A stretch of 64,000 bases of DNA. Source: Eudromia elegans. Taxonomy: Eukaryota; Chordata; Aves; Tinamiformes; Tinamidae. The notes beneath the pieces are model-generated. The model was not told the DNA's origin. It did no database searches and saw only the letters and a list, made by a program, of their open reading frames with translations. The stretch is taken from assembly GCA_003342815.1 (NCBI GenBank), contig PTEX01000135.1, positions 1 to 64,000 of the forward strand, read 5' to 3'. The position numbers and the translations under genes were made by a program. Position 1 is the first letter of the stretch, and the number at the start of each line of letters is the position of its first letter. Positions 14,701 to 29,700 of this stretch are shown piece after piece.

Positions 14701-17700
14701 TCTTGCCCTCTCGCTGGCCACCACTGAGAAGAGTCTGGCCATCCTCCTCACTCTCTCCCTCATGGTATTTTTATACACTGATCAAGTTCCCTCTCAGCCT
14801 TCTCTTCTTCAAGCTTTTAACCTGTTTTCTATTATTGATTTGTTAAATTCCTGCTTCTAGTAATGGATGGATATATTTCTGGCTATTCCATATAAAACCA
14901 TGTATTTCAGAAAATATGTGGAACTCATTTTGCCCTTTATTGCTTTGGTGACTCAAGGTGAGGAATATCCTCAATGCATGAGAATACACATGGATTCCCC
15001 AAATGATTACTCAGCTTTTGTCAATATTCAGCTGAGGAATATCCTCAGAGGCTGATAATATATTAAAAAAAAAAGGAAAAAGAACAAAAGAGAAGGTTAT
15101 GCACAAAAACATATAATAAGAGACACATAGACTATTTTAAAACATATTTTTCAGCAACTCTTGCCTTACTGATTTTTGGGCTGAGAATTAAATCAAAAGT
15201 TAATGGGAAAGTCTATGCTTTTCTATCACAGAAAGTAAAAGATCTGGCTGTATTTACTTTATGTTTCTTGGAGGCAGAAATGCTAGTGCACTTACTTTTT
15301 GTTTGGCTTCAAGGATTCTTCTTTCAAGATCTGATGGGATCATTTTCCCTCTGGAGCAAAAGAAGGTCTGTTATTAGAAGTCTAATTTTGAAACCAGCTT
15401 GTGCTGTTAGTTTTTCACTTAACAGAAAAGAGATGTGCTATGGAGCACCAGAGGCAGGAGGGCTATGGGGGAGCATGAGGAGGCTGAAGATACTCAACAG
15501 CACAAGGGCACTGAGGATGAAGGCAGACCCAGGGTCAATTTCTTCTCATATGACCCATACACATTTACACCCTCAGTGCTGCCAAATCAGGGTGAAATGT
15601 CTTGACTCCCCCAGACCTGCAGGAGATACTCTATTACCATCAATATATCTGTGTGGTAGTGAAAAGGTAATCAAAATACATGCTCATACTCGGCATGAGC
15701 AAGGAGGTGGGACTTTCTTCATTTTTTTTCCTGGCTGAAATGCACCACTCCTTTACATTGTCCCACAATAGTGCAACATAGCCTGGTGACTCTGGGTGTT
15801 GGGATGGAGAGGAGACACAAAGCAGCATGCGTGCTCATGCTGCACACGTCAGAAAGCCCCTGTGGGCCTTCTTCACTCTGCCATGAGCCAACAGAAGGTC
15901 CTCCTCACCACACCAGCCCAGCACCTCACACCAGGGACATGTGCTGAGCAAAGAACCCACTGTGTCCTGCTGACCTGAGTTGGGATTTGGTAAGACATGC
16001 AGTAATCCTACTGTCCTGCTTCAGGATGGGCAGGTTAAGCATTGTGGTCTTCGCAGAAAATTACACTGAGTTTGCACAAGAAGAAAAAGAAGACATGACC
16101 TCATTGATCTGCATCTGCCTTTAGTGAGCAGAAACAATCCAAAGTTTGTTTTGATTTGTGCTGGTTACGCAGATGTTGTCATTAATTTCTTTTTGAGGTG
16201 TGCTCAGTCTTTTGTTAATAAAGAGATAATAACTCTACAAGTCAATATGCAGGCACTGTGATTAGTACTGCAAATTGCATAGCTGGTGCTCTTTTTTTAT
16301 CATAACAGCAGAATATTTTGATTGCATTAAACTCTTCCATTTAAGCTAGAACCATAAATAATTCAATACCTTATAACAATTACATTGAGACTCATAATAA
16401 GAGCCTATTTTATTGAAAAGATTTTCTGAATATTCGATTAGAATGTTTCTATAATTTTTTTCCATAGAAAATGTGTTTTCCATCTAATTGAAAATACTCA
16501 TGAAAACATCCTGATTCTGTTAATATTTCTTTGACTTCTCAAAATGTTCTCTCTAGCAGCTGGGTGAATTAAATGACTAAAACCAATCTACCACTACGTG
16601 GCTTAAGTGCTTCTCTTTTCCACGGGCCATCTCCCTCCCTGGCCTACACTGCCCACAGTGCTGTGAAGCCCCTTCCCTGAGTGTACTGCACTCCACTGTG
16701 CTCCACGTTGCACATCACGGTTGAGTGTACAGGGGAAAATGAGGTCCAGCCAGGGTACCAGTTTCTGAGAAGAAACGAGGCAGGATGATGGGACAAAATC
16801 ACATTATCAAATATTTTAAGAAGTTTAAAAGGTCCATTTCAGCTCATTTTAATGGACAAAAATGTGAATTTGACTTTTTTTTTTTATTTTGATCAAAACA
16901 GCTTCTTCATAGTTTCCTAACCAAATGTGTGGTTAGGATGATCAGTAGTTGAACCTTTGGTGTCACTTTAGGATAAAAGAAAGACCAGGAATCCTTCATG
17001 AAGGGAACTCGAAGATTTTTGATCAGCTCCAGTAACTGACTTGCAAAGAAGCTACAGAGTCAGTTCCTCAAGTAGAAAAAAATCAGTGTACAGCTGCTGA
17101 AGCTGATAATGCTATGGACAGATACACCAGCTATTCACTGCATCCTCTGTGCTTCCTCTGAGCTGAGCACCTGATTATCCTCTTTTATGTACCATTAAAA
17201 GGAGAAGCATTTGGCATCTTTACTTACCTTTCATCACATCTAATCAGAATCACGCTATCTGTACCAATACCCAAGGCTGCAGCTCCTTTCTTCACAGAAA
17301 AGTGACTCTGCAAAAGCACATTTATTATTTTGTATTATTTTTATTATTTCTTATACAATTTAAAGTACTACGCTCTTGCAAGCCCTTCACCAAGCAGTCC
17401 CACATGTGCAATAATTCTATTCATCTACTTTTTCAGAAACTCATCACTGTAATTTGTGGCTTCATATTAGGACCCTGCAATCAATTAAAACAACAGTAAT
17501 CATACTAATCTGGATTTATTCCTGCAATATGAAATATAAAATTGCACTTGGCGATGGACCCGAATTATGTCCTTGATGCATGCTTACAGCTTCCACTGCT
17601 TGTACGCATTCATCAGTGAACTTGATTCACTGAACCTCTCCCTTACCCATTCATTTTGTTCATGGCATCTGGAGATGTGCTTCTGCTTTGTAACTTCTGG

Positions 17701-20700
17701 CCAAATAATATACTGACAATAAATATGGACAGGAAGCTTATTTCTGATCTCAGGTTAATGAAAGTGAGTAATAGTCCCCATTAATAAATAGAGTTACTTC
17801 AATTTAAAATCAGGAACAGACTATTAGTAAGATTATTAGTTAATCTCTATGTACAGGATGAAAGTGGAAGTTAGGTATTGTAGTGCAAGTCAGTTTAATT
17901 TTCTCTAACTCATAGGATTTAACTCCCGAATTAGCATTGGTCTGTAATTCTAAGTTAAATCATAGTGATTATGACAATGAAATTGTTTTATATCAATTTA
18001 TACCGCCAAGAATCAGATTTTTTTATTAACTCAAATGCTAGTGTAACAAATCTGTCTGAAATCATTTAATTACAGATTATTAAACTTAAAAAATGGAACT
18101 TTTTTGTGTATACCACAGTAACAGTAGCTCAGGATGTAACACTGTAAAAAGATAAAGGAGATAAAAATCTAATATTTAGATGACTTCTTAGGTTGCAGAA
18201 GTTATAAGAATAAAAAAGACATTAAAACATACAATAAGCCTCATCCCCTGCCAGTGCAGGAGTAGAGAAGCAAACTCCAAAGCAAAGTATTAACCACTAC
18301 TGCTTTATTATGGCTTCAAAGACAGTGCAAGCAGCAGAGTGCCAAATGGAAAGGGCTGCACACCACAGTTGGGTATCTGCTTCCCTTCAGTGGGACTTTA
18401 CTGTGTATGACTGCTGTTTAGTAAGTAGGAACTCATGCCTTTAGCTTAATAAGTAAAGAAAAAAAACCTTTTATTTTACAGAAAAAGAGGTAATTCCCAT
18501 GATGGCCCTGACTGCTGTGCTCGAGCTGATGTAAGAGTTTGTGTTTGAAAGTCCTTTTCCTTCCTATGCTCCTATCTCACTATTTTGGCTGAAAGACTTC
18601 CAGTTTCATGCGGCCAAAAGACTTTCTCAAAAAAAAAAAGAGTTGAAAAGTCAATAGGTGTCTTGAACAACCTCAGATTTCTGCTGAGCCATGATTCACT
18701 GATGATACATGGACAACCTGAAAATGCTTTGCCAGAAAAACTGATAATTTCATATGGCACTAATTTTTTGATGCTATTAATTGCTATAGGTTTCCCTTAT
18801 GGGATATGACTGTGATATACCAACATCATGTATTGAGCAGCTGTCACTGATGTTGTCCAGCCCTAAAAACAACATTCAGGACCACAATTCAGCAATCCCC
18901 CACTAGTCTTTGAACTAAGCATGTTCTGAAACAAGCCTGTGAGACTGACTTCAGCTGATGCGGATGATTAAATGAAACATGCACATCCACAAACAGCAAG
19001 GGATTTATTTACCTGTGCTGTGTTTGACTAGATTCACTGCAGCTAGCGTAGTCGTGCCTAAGTCATCCCTTGGAGAGCAATCCACCCTGTATGAGGGTTG
19101 CTGGTTCCTGTCTTCAGTGGAGCTCTGAATTTTAGCTCACTGAAGTCAGGCAAAGAGATTTCCATCCCTTGCTGAAGGCATAAGCTTGGACTGTGACCAA
19201 TTCACAAACCTCTATCTGTGGAAGATGCCTACATCTCTTCTCTGGCAGCTCTACCAGAGCCACTCAATGCAGAAATGCAACTTTATAAGAGCAGTCTACC
19301 AGAGGCTTGGAGGAGGCTGCTAGCACCAGGAGGCTTGTGATAAATTCCCAAGTTCTGCAAGATATCTGTGACCTTTTCAAAAATTGGAACAGTATTAGAT
19401 AGTGTCACCATAATGACAGTTCATTACTATGCTTTGTGCAGCTAGGATTGAATTTATAGCCTTTAGCAAAAAAAAATTCTTTATGCTTGTATTGCACAAA
19501 TGCTTGGGTACATACTGAGTAGTTTAATATTGTAATATATGTTATATGTATTTATATACATGTAGACTGCAGAGTGAGGAGTTATAGTTAGATGTATTTC
19601 ACTGAGTTTCAAGTCAATGTCATTAAAACAAGGATGGATTTTGCTCCTCATTCCATGCTAGTTAAAATAGATTTACTATTGTAATTTGTCTTTCTAATAG
19701 AAAATATAACTATTCCAACTACCTTAAAGAAGAGAAAATGGATTTGAATGATTTATTATGAAAAGAAAATTAAGCTCATGTGCTTAAAAGCACCCCCTGG
19801 AATAAAGCCGAACCTAGCTGCCTCAGTGAGAAGCCTAAGGGCCTTGGTAAAACGTCTTCAGGGATAAAATGAATGTAGCATTGAACATCTCAGATGCTTG
19901 AAAACTGTTTATAAACTGATGGGAACTTAGTAGGCAGGAGCAGGTTTAGGGATAAACTGTGATGAAATATGGAGGTCTGAGCAAAAGAACAAATGCAGTT
20001 ACGATTTCTAAACAAACTTTGAATACGCAATTGCTCAATCTGTATGTACAGCTGAATATATGTGACTGCCGCTCTATTTTTGTGTCTTGAGGTAATGTCT
20101 GATGAAACTGAAAGTTTCTCAACTAAACTTCATTCCAGCTAAAAGATTGGAATGAAACTGAACAAGGAAAAAATAATTTTAATAGCAAGCAAATTTCCTA
20201 GTGATGATGATTAGTAAACTTTGCTTTAGTAGTCCTAGAAGAGTGCTGAAAACTTGGTAATGTGAAGGTAAACACGGACAGGTCATTACGCTCTAGCAGA
20301 AGGAAGGGTTTGCAGACAGACAGAATAACTGAAAGGTTCAACTAGGTCAACAGGGTGAAGGAGGACACCAGTTATGACCCCTTTGGGAATATGGGGCTGC
20401 AGACTCTCTAGACATACAAAGAACAGATGGAGCACAATCTCCTGCTGCATGGACATGAAGGAATGACTCAAGTCATTCCTCTGGTGGAAGAAGAGGGCTC
20501 CAAAAGGGAGAATGTGGCAGAATGATGGACATCAGCCCTGAAGCAAAGAAACCAGCTCATGAAAGCAGGCAGTGCCAAAATCACTACCATAATTTGACCA
20601 GTACCTGGTGCTTACCAGGAACGGGGCAGCAGGTCACTGTACCCTTCTCCTTCCTTGTTTCACGTGGCCTTGCACTGCAAAAGGTTGAGGGGAAGACTAG

Positions 20701-23700
20701 AAATAAAACCCCCTCAGACAGCTTAGGCTGTTAAAGAGTTAGAGGAACTGGAGTTGTTTCCTAAAGGTGGCTGAAGACTTTGTATTAGTGTAACAGAGAT
20801 TGCAGATGTATGACATAACTCTGTTAACGTGATGAGAAATCTGAACAGGTAAGATTTGAAAGGAACCTCATTTTCTTTTTGAAAAGAAACGTGGTTAAAG
20901 TTTAATGGTGAAACAAGAACACAATAGCAGTCAATCTTAGTGACAAGAGTATATTATTAGTCAGAAAAAAAAATGGTGATTTTGAGCCAGAGAAATCTTC
21001 CCTTGTCTAAGATCTTAAACAGTGCTAGGTGTAAGTTTGTCTATCCTTTTTTTTCATAATTAACTTATGTAGAATAAAAATACAAATTTAGTACAGATGC
21101 AAGAATGAAACTGGCCTTTTGGAAGAAAGCAGAATCTGGAATAAATAAAAATCTTATTCTGAAAATTTCTGAAAATTTTGGGAAACTTGTTTCCTTAAAT
21201 TAACAGTGCTTTAACATGCTTCTATTTTGTTATTGCAATAGTCAATGTATAGCTTAGTAAATTATCCACTTGGCATCACTGAAGCTGTCAGGAAGAATTT
21301 GCCTGTGAACCCAAAGGCCACAGCAGGCTTTTCACAGCCAGGTTCCTTATCACTTAATTTAACCACCTAAAACCGTGTGTCTGCTCAAGGCCAGCTGCCC
21401 GGGCTCCATCAAGAGTGAGGAGGAGAAAGTACCTGCAGGAGGCACTTTATCCCCTAGGCTTTGGCACTCATTTTAGACCAGGATAAGCTGTCTTCTGCAG
21501 ATCTCTCTCTCTCCCTTTTTATTGACTATAAAAAGAACATAGACTAATTCATATTACACTTTTATATTTTAGGTGATTAAAGTTAAGTGAGATGAATCCT
21601 GTCTCTAATGTCTAATTGCATGCTATAGCTTTTCCTTCAGTTCTGTACAGAAAGAGCATACTGTGTCCCATCTCATTTTTAAACACACTGTAATGAAGTA
21701 TATGTATTGGTAATGTTTCCTTCAGTTACTGCTATTAAAATTATAAAATTATTTGTTAATATCAGGGGAAAATAGTATTTTAATGCTTACACACAACACA
21801 CTGATATTTCCACCTTTTGCGTTTGAAAGAAGCCACTCTGTCCCGTCTTTCTAATCCAGCAAGACTCACAGTTTGCCTTTTACCAAGGAAAAGTTGAGCA
21901 TTTATTACAATTTGATCCACCCAGTGCTGATAGTAATATTCTGGTTTTGCAGTCCCATCTGTGGATGAGAAACATTCCATTTTGTAGCGGTGAAAATATC
22001 AGGAGATGCTGCAGGACTGTGTCCCAAATGTCTCTTTTGCTATAGTCCGCCCTTGAGCAGAGATTCAAATGGAGTTACTTGAATTAAGTTGCTCTTCAAA
22101 CAAGATCTCTCTCTCTCTGGCTTCAAATACCAGCAAACAACACTTTTCTACTTATTGTCCCTTAGGTAGTGCAAAGAAGGAATGTGTAAATCCATTAATG
22201 TGATTTTGAGTTTTCTAAGGTGGAAACAAAAACACTTCCTACTTACTTGGTATATTTAGAACTACAGAATTAATGTTTTATGTCATCAGGAAGAAACCAT
22301 GATTTCTATTATTTTTCAAATATTTCCCTGGAAACCCCACCACAGAAGCCACCCATTAAGAGATCATTCCACACAAAGACAAAATCAGAATCTTCTGAAA
22401 ATTGACTGCAAAATGAAGATCTATAGAGCTGTCTGCTCTGAGACAGAAGTAACTTTCTAGTTTTACTAGTTTTACTCTGTCTCAGATCTAAGAGCCTCGA
22501 TACTAGAAACTGTTCAGACAAACCTTTGTCAAGCCTCTTTTTCTCCAAAGGATGCTGGTGGTGTTTGCTGTTCTCCCCTGCAACGGAGCTTGTGCACATG
22601 GGGAGATCAGTGTGTGAGAAGATGGAGCAAAAACTTAGGACAAGGGTGCTCTCCTACCAAAGTTATATCAATTAGACCTTGATTACTATTATTATTATTA
22701 TTTTCTCATTCCCTGAACTGGAGATTGAGCCCATATGGTCCCCCGTTAAACACCAAGTTTGCAGAAGAACTGCAAGTCTCTTAGGCTGTTTTTATACTAT
22801 CAAATAAAAAAGAGAAGGATTACTCTATAATGTGAACTTAGCTAGTTCTCTATAACTGAACTATTTTCCCCTACATCCTCCTCTGGACACAGTGATTTTG
22901 TCCGTTTTGCCTGCTAGGGATGATCCTGGCTTCCTGCTGTCCAGCCACTGCTGGAGGCTGACAAAGAGAGTGCTAGAGGGCCCAGCCAAAACCATGCCAG
23001 GGAAGAGGTTAAAATTCACTGGGACTTGACAAAAGAATCAACTAAAATATTCCAGAAAGGTCTCTTTGCTTTTCAGCTATTTTCTCTGCATAAAAAAGAG
23101 ACCTGCTCAGCAGCCTAAAGCTGATGCTCTGAGGCACAGGAGAAGGCCTTCACTGTTGTGTTTGAAAAGATAAACAGAGTTACAATTGGCATCACTTTTA
23201 CCCATCTGGGCACCGGTGCAGATGAAAGGGCCACTGATGATGTATTCATGAATATGCAAGTTCAAATTAAGTCCTGAGATAAGCAAGTGCACCTCGGAGG
23301 AATTATACTTGGACCAAGACTGACACAAGCGGTTATATGCTGCTTGACTAAAGATAATAAAACTGAAGCAGAGGGAAAAATATGTCACAGTCACAATGAA
23401 CTATGTGGGAAAGCCTCATATAACAGGTTCTTGCACAGCTGAAATAGTCACATAACCTACTTGAGGCACCTAACGTGGACTGGGTATGTCGGGAGGCTGA
23501 TCTTCCTTTACGCTTGATGCAGAGAAGTAGGTGAACCACTGCTGAAGGTGATGTAGGACCTCTACATTGAAGATTACTTAGGCTTCTAGTTTAGATACTC
23601 TGAGTTTCTCTCCAAAGATGCTCCCCTTCAATGACTGTGCACACAGTACGGTCCCTAGATTAGGTACCTAATGTACTCTTAACTTAGGAAATGAATTGTA

Positions 23701-26700
23701 TGGGAGAAACTGCAAATTACTCTTCCTTTCCTTTTTCTCTCACTGGCAGAGGAACCTACCATTACATGAGATGAGGCCAGATTCAGATTTCAGTAATATT
23801 CACTGTAACTTCATTCACTCATAAGTAATGCACACTCTATATTGGTAGAAATGAAAAGAGAGTCCAAGTTGCGACGCTGATTCCGTTTTCTGGGAATTGC
23901 TGATATTGGCATCTTTGCTTCAGAAATTCTCACCAGAGAAATCTCAATTACACAGTAACTTCAAAGCTTTCTTTACTATCATGCCATGGACAGACTGGGG
24001 AAATGACAATATCTAGTTTACAGACCACTTGCTCCATGGCCATTGCCACACAACAGCCTCCAAATGTGCTGGGAGGAACAAGCATTAGACCAGGCAACCT
24101 AAAAGGATGCAGAAGACCAGCACAGAACAATAAATAAGGCACATTTCATTCTTATATCTTAGTGTCTGTTCAGATCTGGAGCAACATTTCCTTTGGAAAG
24201 AGGGATTAGACTCCTAGGTCTCTGTAATTCCCCTATTATTTTGAAGGTAAAAGCCCTGACCCCATATACTTTTGGAAGCTAAGGGTTAAAAGATTTTGCC
24301 TTTACTTGGCTTGGTTTCATAACTTCCCTAGATTAAGTGCTATTACCTGTTGCATTAAAAAAGGAATTGGGAGAAATTAATGAACTATAATTTCAAAATA
24401 CTTTTAAAATCTAACAGACTTCAGAAGCTACTGTGGATTCAGTAGTATATTTGATTCTGGAATCTTTAATGAATTTGCTGAGGGAGCTTCTTCCTTGCAA
24501 GAAAACACAATTATTAAAGTTCATTTCATTATTTTAGGACAGATTGCACAATTTGGTTAACATTCCATTGTTTAAAATTCCACTACTATGAATACAATGA
24601 AATTCTCTAATGATTAATAGGATTTCTTATTTGAAATAATCACATTGAACCTTATTTGCAAGACTTATTACATCCATAGCTTCCATATGAATAATGCATC
24701 TCCAGTTGTATAGTTAACTTTGGAGAGTCACTACTCCTTGGTAAAATATTCTCTCTGACTGATTTGGGGGCAGTAGATCTGCAGTGTGGAACCTGCAGCT
24801 CTGTGTCACATCTCCTATTGCCATGAAGGGCATCCAAACATTTCGGATAATTTTTGAGGACTCTCAGCTCTTCATACTTGTAAAGAATGGAAACATGGTC
24901 TTTGAAAACAGTGACAGAAGGTACCCAGGTCCTGGAAGATGCTGTCACCCAGCCTGGGCAGCATCTTGCTATGGCCCAGCAGTGGAAGAGCCTTTTCTCT
25001 CTGCGCCCACTCAGGTGGAGAGGGATTTAGAAGGAGACCATGAAGCCCAAAGGCAGCTCACAGCCCCTTCTGCTTCTAACTCTTCATTTTCCCACGTTTT
25101 TCTGCACACACGCTCTCCATTACAAAGCCCAAATAAGCCACACAAGACAGACAGACAGATTGACAGCAGAATGACTTCTGTATGGCTGTGTGAAGAGCGA
25201 GAAGCTCTGCACGTCCCCCCGCGCAGGTCCTGCAGTTTCCTGTGCACCCACTGCCCTTCACCCACCCCAGCAGTCCGCAGCCAGCACCTGCCCTGCTGTA
25301 CAAAGCCCTGCTACTGTCTTCATGTATGTTATTACCCTGTTATTAAACAACTGCAGGAGGGGTTCCATCTAATAACATTTGGAAGCACATGGATTTTCTC
25401 TCCCACTGGAGTGGCTCGATCAAGGGCACTCCGAGGTTCTGCAGCTGAATTCTCCCTGTTTGGTGCGGTCTTCAGCAGAGCTTCTTCGCACTGAGCTGAA
25501 CAGCCACACCGATGCAAGCGAGAGCAGGAGGGGTGCAGAGGCCTGCAGAGCCTGCTCCTCCTGGATTTCAGCCACAGCTTATCCCTCCACGTATCATAAG
25601 CCAGCCCTTTCCCAATTTTTTATTGCCCGTGAACGAATAACAGAAATGAAGACAGTAAGCCACAAAATCCTGTTTACCTATTCTCTTCATCATTGTTTAA
25701 TTCAGAAAACCAAAAGCAACTGATAGGAAAAAAACCAGGAACACATACATGTTCTGATGTGAAGGCAACCAGTCTGGGAATAGCTGCCATTCCTTTCTCT
25801 TTAACTTCTGGGAACATCTTGAAACGTGCAATCAACATAGCATACATGTTAGATATGGCACCACCTGGAGTCCACAGTAATATACTGTTACTTTTTCTAT
25901 GCATTGTAATAGCATTGCAGTACAAATGACAAGTCTTGCTACAGCTTTTCTAATTCTAACTGCAGAAACATGGATTCCTCCTCCTGATATTCCTCACCAT
26001 TCCTCTGGCTGGATTATAGGGTAAAGTGATCACCCAGGTAATGGCTTAAGTGGAAAGTAATTCTAGTGAAGACAGCTGAGGTTTCCTTTCATGCTTCTTT
26101 TCTCATCATGCCTCCCTTCATCCCTAATCTTACCTGCCCACAGGCTACCACTATGTGCTCCCCACTCAGTGCTCTGCTCCGCTCCCGAGCAGCCACCACT
26201 GCAGCAAGTGCAGCCTGACGGGCACTCGTCCCAACCTGGCGGCTCTGAGTGAACCCGCAGCCTGACCCAGCTAGCACCACCACCCAGGAGCCTGCAGCAG
26301 AGTGTGAAATATTTATGCAAATAAAATGTGCTTTTGTGTATACATATGTATGCATATACACATGGATTATGATCTTAAAGTGTTGAAGCAACTTAACTTT
26401 CATCCATTTAAAAATATTATGTCTGCCTGTGGCCAGGCTCGTCTCTGGTGGAAAGGAATAGGAATGGCACTTTAGAAAGATGAGCAGGCTCATCCTAAGG
26501 TACATTTTTTTTGCAGAAGGGAGTTGATATGCCCTTTTGAGGTATCTATCTCTCTCTCTCAAAAACAAGGTAGTCTTTGCAAACTAGCCCAGGAAAGGCA
26601 CCTGATGCTTGGGCAGCCGAAATGGGGTGAGATAAGTCCCGGCCTGAAAGGAAATCGGGGAGCTCTGCTGACACTAATGATGCATTACATTCACAGAGGA

Positions 26701-29700
26701 TAAGTGCCAGTAAATCCAGCACTCTCTTGCCTTTTGTATGAGTTGTATTTATCCCATTAAAGACATACATGCTGTTCCCCAGCCCAGAGAAACCGTGCTC
26801 TGCCCTTCGTTTCTGATCAGCCTCCTAATCATGAGGTGGTCCCTGCTCTGGGCTTTCCCTGACCTCGCTGCCCTGCCACGAGTCACAGTGAAAATGCCAC
26901 AGTGAAACAGCACCACTGCCCCGCGGGTCAACTGTCTTCCCCTGTCAACTTTTTCGCAAGGTAGGTACATGTTTCTATCCCTCTTTTTACAAATGAGGAA
27001 ACCAGAAAGGGAGAGATCATAAGGAAACCTTCATACAGGTGCCCCAAAAAAATTCAGGTGCCACAAACAGCTTGGCAGGTGGCTGAACTAAGACGTCCAG
27101 GTTAAAGAAATTCAGCTTAACTTCACTGTTTTGTCCAAAGTCATTAGCTCAGTATCAGAAGAATCAAGACTGAAACACGGTTTCCTCAATATCACTATTT
27201 TTCTAATCACTGTTTATTATCTAACCGTTTAACCTTAAGCTCATTAATGAGTCCACATTTTGCCTTTAGTATAACAGTTGTGTTTACACCCAAAATCAAT
27301 GGCTGGCAGCAAACACATCTGCAAAAATTGGAGATCCAGTCAGGTCATTAGAGTTTGTATGTTTTGATACCCTGTATTTCATTATAGAGTATGCAGAGAG
27401 CAAGAATCTTTTCTTTGCAACGGTAGGGTCTTAATTCGAAACTTTGGTGGTTTAGAAACGAGAAAAGAGCATATCTACAACAATAATTTTGAATATTACC
27501 TAACAAAAATTGACCCTGCCTACTAGCTATTGCCCCCTTAGTAGATTGAACTGAAAACCCGCACTTTCCACCCAGACCAGAAATTATATAGACAGAATGA
27601 ATGAGGCCAGATAACAACCTCAAAGGACACAGGCACATACATGCCTGCTAGGAAAGTGTTCCTACAGCGGGCTGTAGTAGCTGAGCTGCCTGCCTCAGCT
27701 TTGGCTGTTTCAGGATCTGTTTTACTGGCTCACGAAGCCAAGAGCTGGGGAAGTCAACTGTGCTGTGAGACACAAGTAGGAGAATTGGAGCTTGTATTGG
27801 TCTTTGTTTCTAATTCAGAAAACCCAAGCTCAGAAATGCAGACAACACCCCCTTCCCTCACCTTCCCATGTTATTTCTACCCTGCTATTCTTCACCTAGA
27901 GCACCAACACCATGACTAAGCAGAGCAAGTTCCAGAATTTGACCCACTAAGTAAAACAGTGGCTGCACTGACGTCAGGGATGGACCTTTCACAGCCTCAG
28001 GAGAGACCGGGCTTCCTCCTGCTGTATCCACGTCTTGTGACTCATGCTATCTCAGGCACCGTGTACCAAGGCTTGGCAGATTTCACGCTTGTGATGAGCC
28101 CCTCATCCGTGTACACTGCCTGGTCTAGAGCTGGAGACCTGGCCATGGCCTGGGCCCGGCACGCGGGCTGAGCAGCAGCCCAGGGCAGTGAGGCTGCCCC
28201 AGCTCAAGCTCACCAAGGGAAAACTGAAGCCCAGCTGCATGGAGCTACTTCGGTGGCTACGGACAATAACTGGACGCTGCCCAGCTTAGAAAAACTTTGA
28301 CTTAGCACCTGGTCTCAACGTATCTGTTTAGAAGCTGTCCAGAGGGATGGAGGTCATGGTCTGGGTCAGGACCTCTAGGCACTGCATTAAAAGCTGTCAG
28401 AGCTCTTAGTGCTTCTTAGATAAGGACTCAATAAGAAGTATTACAAATTCTTATCTTTTTCTCCACTTCTAGGTAAAGGCACAAAACTCCTTCCACATTT
28501 GCATTCGGATGTGAGAATTAAATTGCAAATTTTTGGTCTATGCAGCATGAATTTTACCCTTCTGTTCCTGGATATTTAAACGACCCAGGCTAGTAGCAAT
28601 GAACTCCCTTTGATTGATACCCAAAACATCGTTGCTCTCTCCAATAGGTCAGTGAGCTTTCTTTCCAGAAAAGCACCTTCCCCACTATCCGTCTGTGCTC
28701 TTTTGCCAAGCCAAAATGCTGTGCTCAATCCCTGTTCTTTCCAGATTTTGCAATATGGGGAGAAAGACCAAAATTCACAGTAACAAAGTTCCAGAGTAAG
28801 TTAGGAGGTGACAGAAAATAAAAATCAAAAAGCTAAGTGAAACAATTAAAAAACAAAGTTTTTTTAAAAAACAGAGCTCATGAGGGTCAATAGTTTCTCT
28901 AATTTGCCAGTTTTTGCCTTCCTGACTTGCCCTGAGGGAACCAGGTCTCTGACACTTTAGGCACTCACAAAAACTAGTCACCCAAGTACTGCCACAGAGC
29001 TTGAGGCCAACTCATATGTAAAGTCAAATATATTGTGCAATGTTGGGGGGATCTTACCCATCCACTCAGTTCACTTATAGGGATGCTACGTTCCTCCTCC
29101 TGACCCAAATTTCCCCTGCAGTGATGGAGAGCTGCTTCTTTGCTCAATTATTAAGACTATATTCTATTTCATGTTATCTATAAAAGACTAGGGGCAAAAC
29201 AAAACTGCAAGGCAAATATCTCTTCTGATTATGCTTCCCATGCCAATACAGCTGTCCATAATGCAGTGTAATTTGCTCACACAAACACTCTCATTCCCAC
29301 CCCTGAAATTCATAAACATGCAACGTGTTATCTCAAAGAGGCCACTGGTGGTCATTAGCAAGTGTCCTCTTTAACATGCATATCTCATTATATTTGCTCT
29401 TTAACTACAGGGGATTTCACAGCATAGTCTGAAAAATAAAGAAAGCTCGAAATATCATGTACCAGGTGAAAATATCCCATCGCCACAGCCCCCAGGCCAG
29501 CCAACCATCTCTCTCATTTTCCTTAGGGTGACATATTCCAAAAGTACAAACACTGGAGCAATTTCATAGGTGAACCTGAAATGTAGTAATGTCCATATTT
29601 AATGTTTTCATCTACAGCACTAACACATCTTTTTCCAACATTACAACACAGAATAGCCATGAGATAGCCTAGCTTGCTGTGGGCAGAGTTCAGTTTTGCA

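Noticed and set aside
14530..14778. Minus-strand ORF of 82 codons with [12 protein letters not shown]
   Set aside because: It is the well-known translated 3' region of CR1, not a gene.
24784..25494. A 236-codon plus-strand open frame in GAD2 intron 7
   Set aside because: It has no recognisable domain, overlaps several open frames on the other strand in a GC-richer patch, and shows no splice or promoter context.
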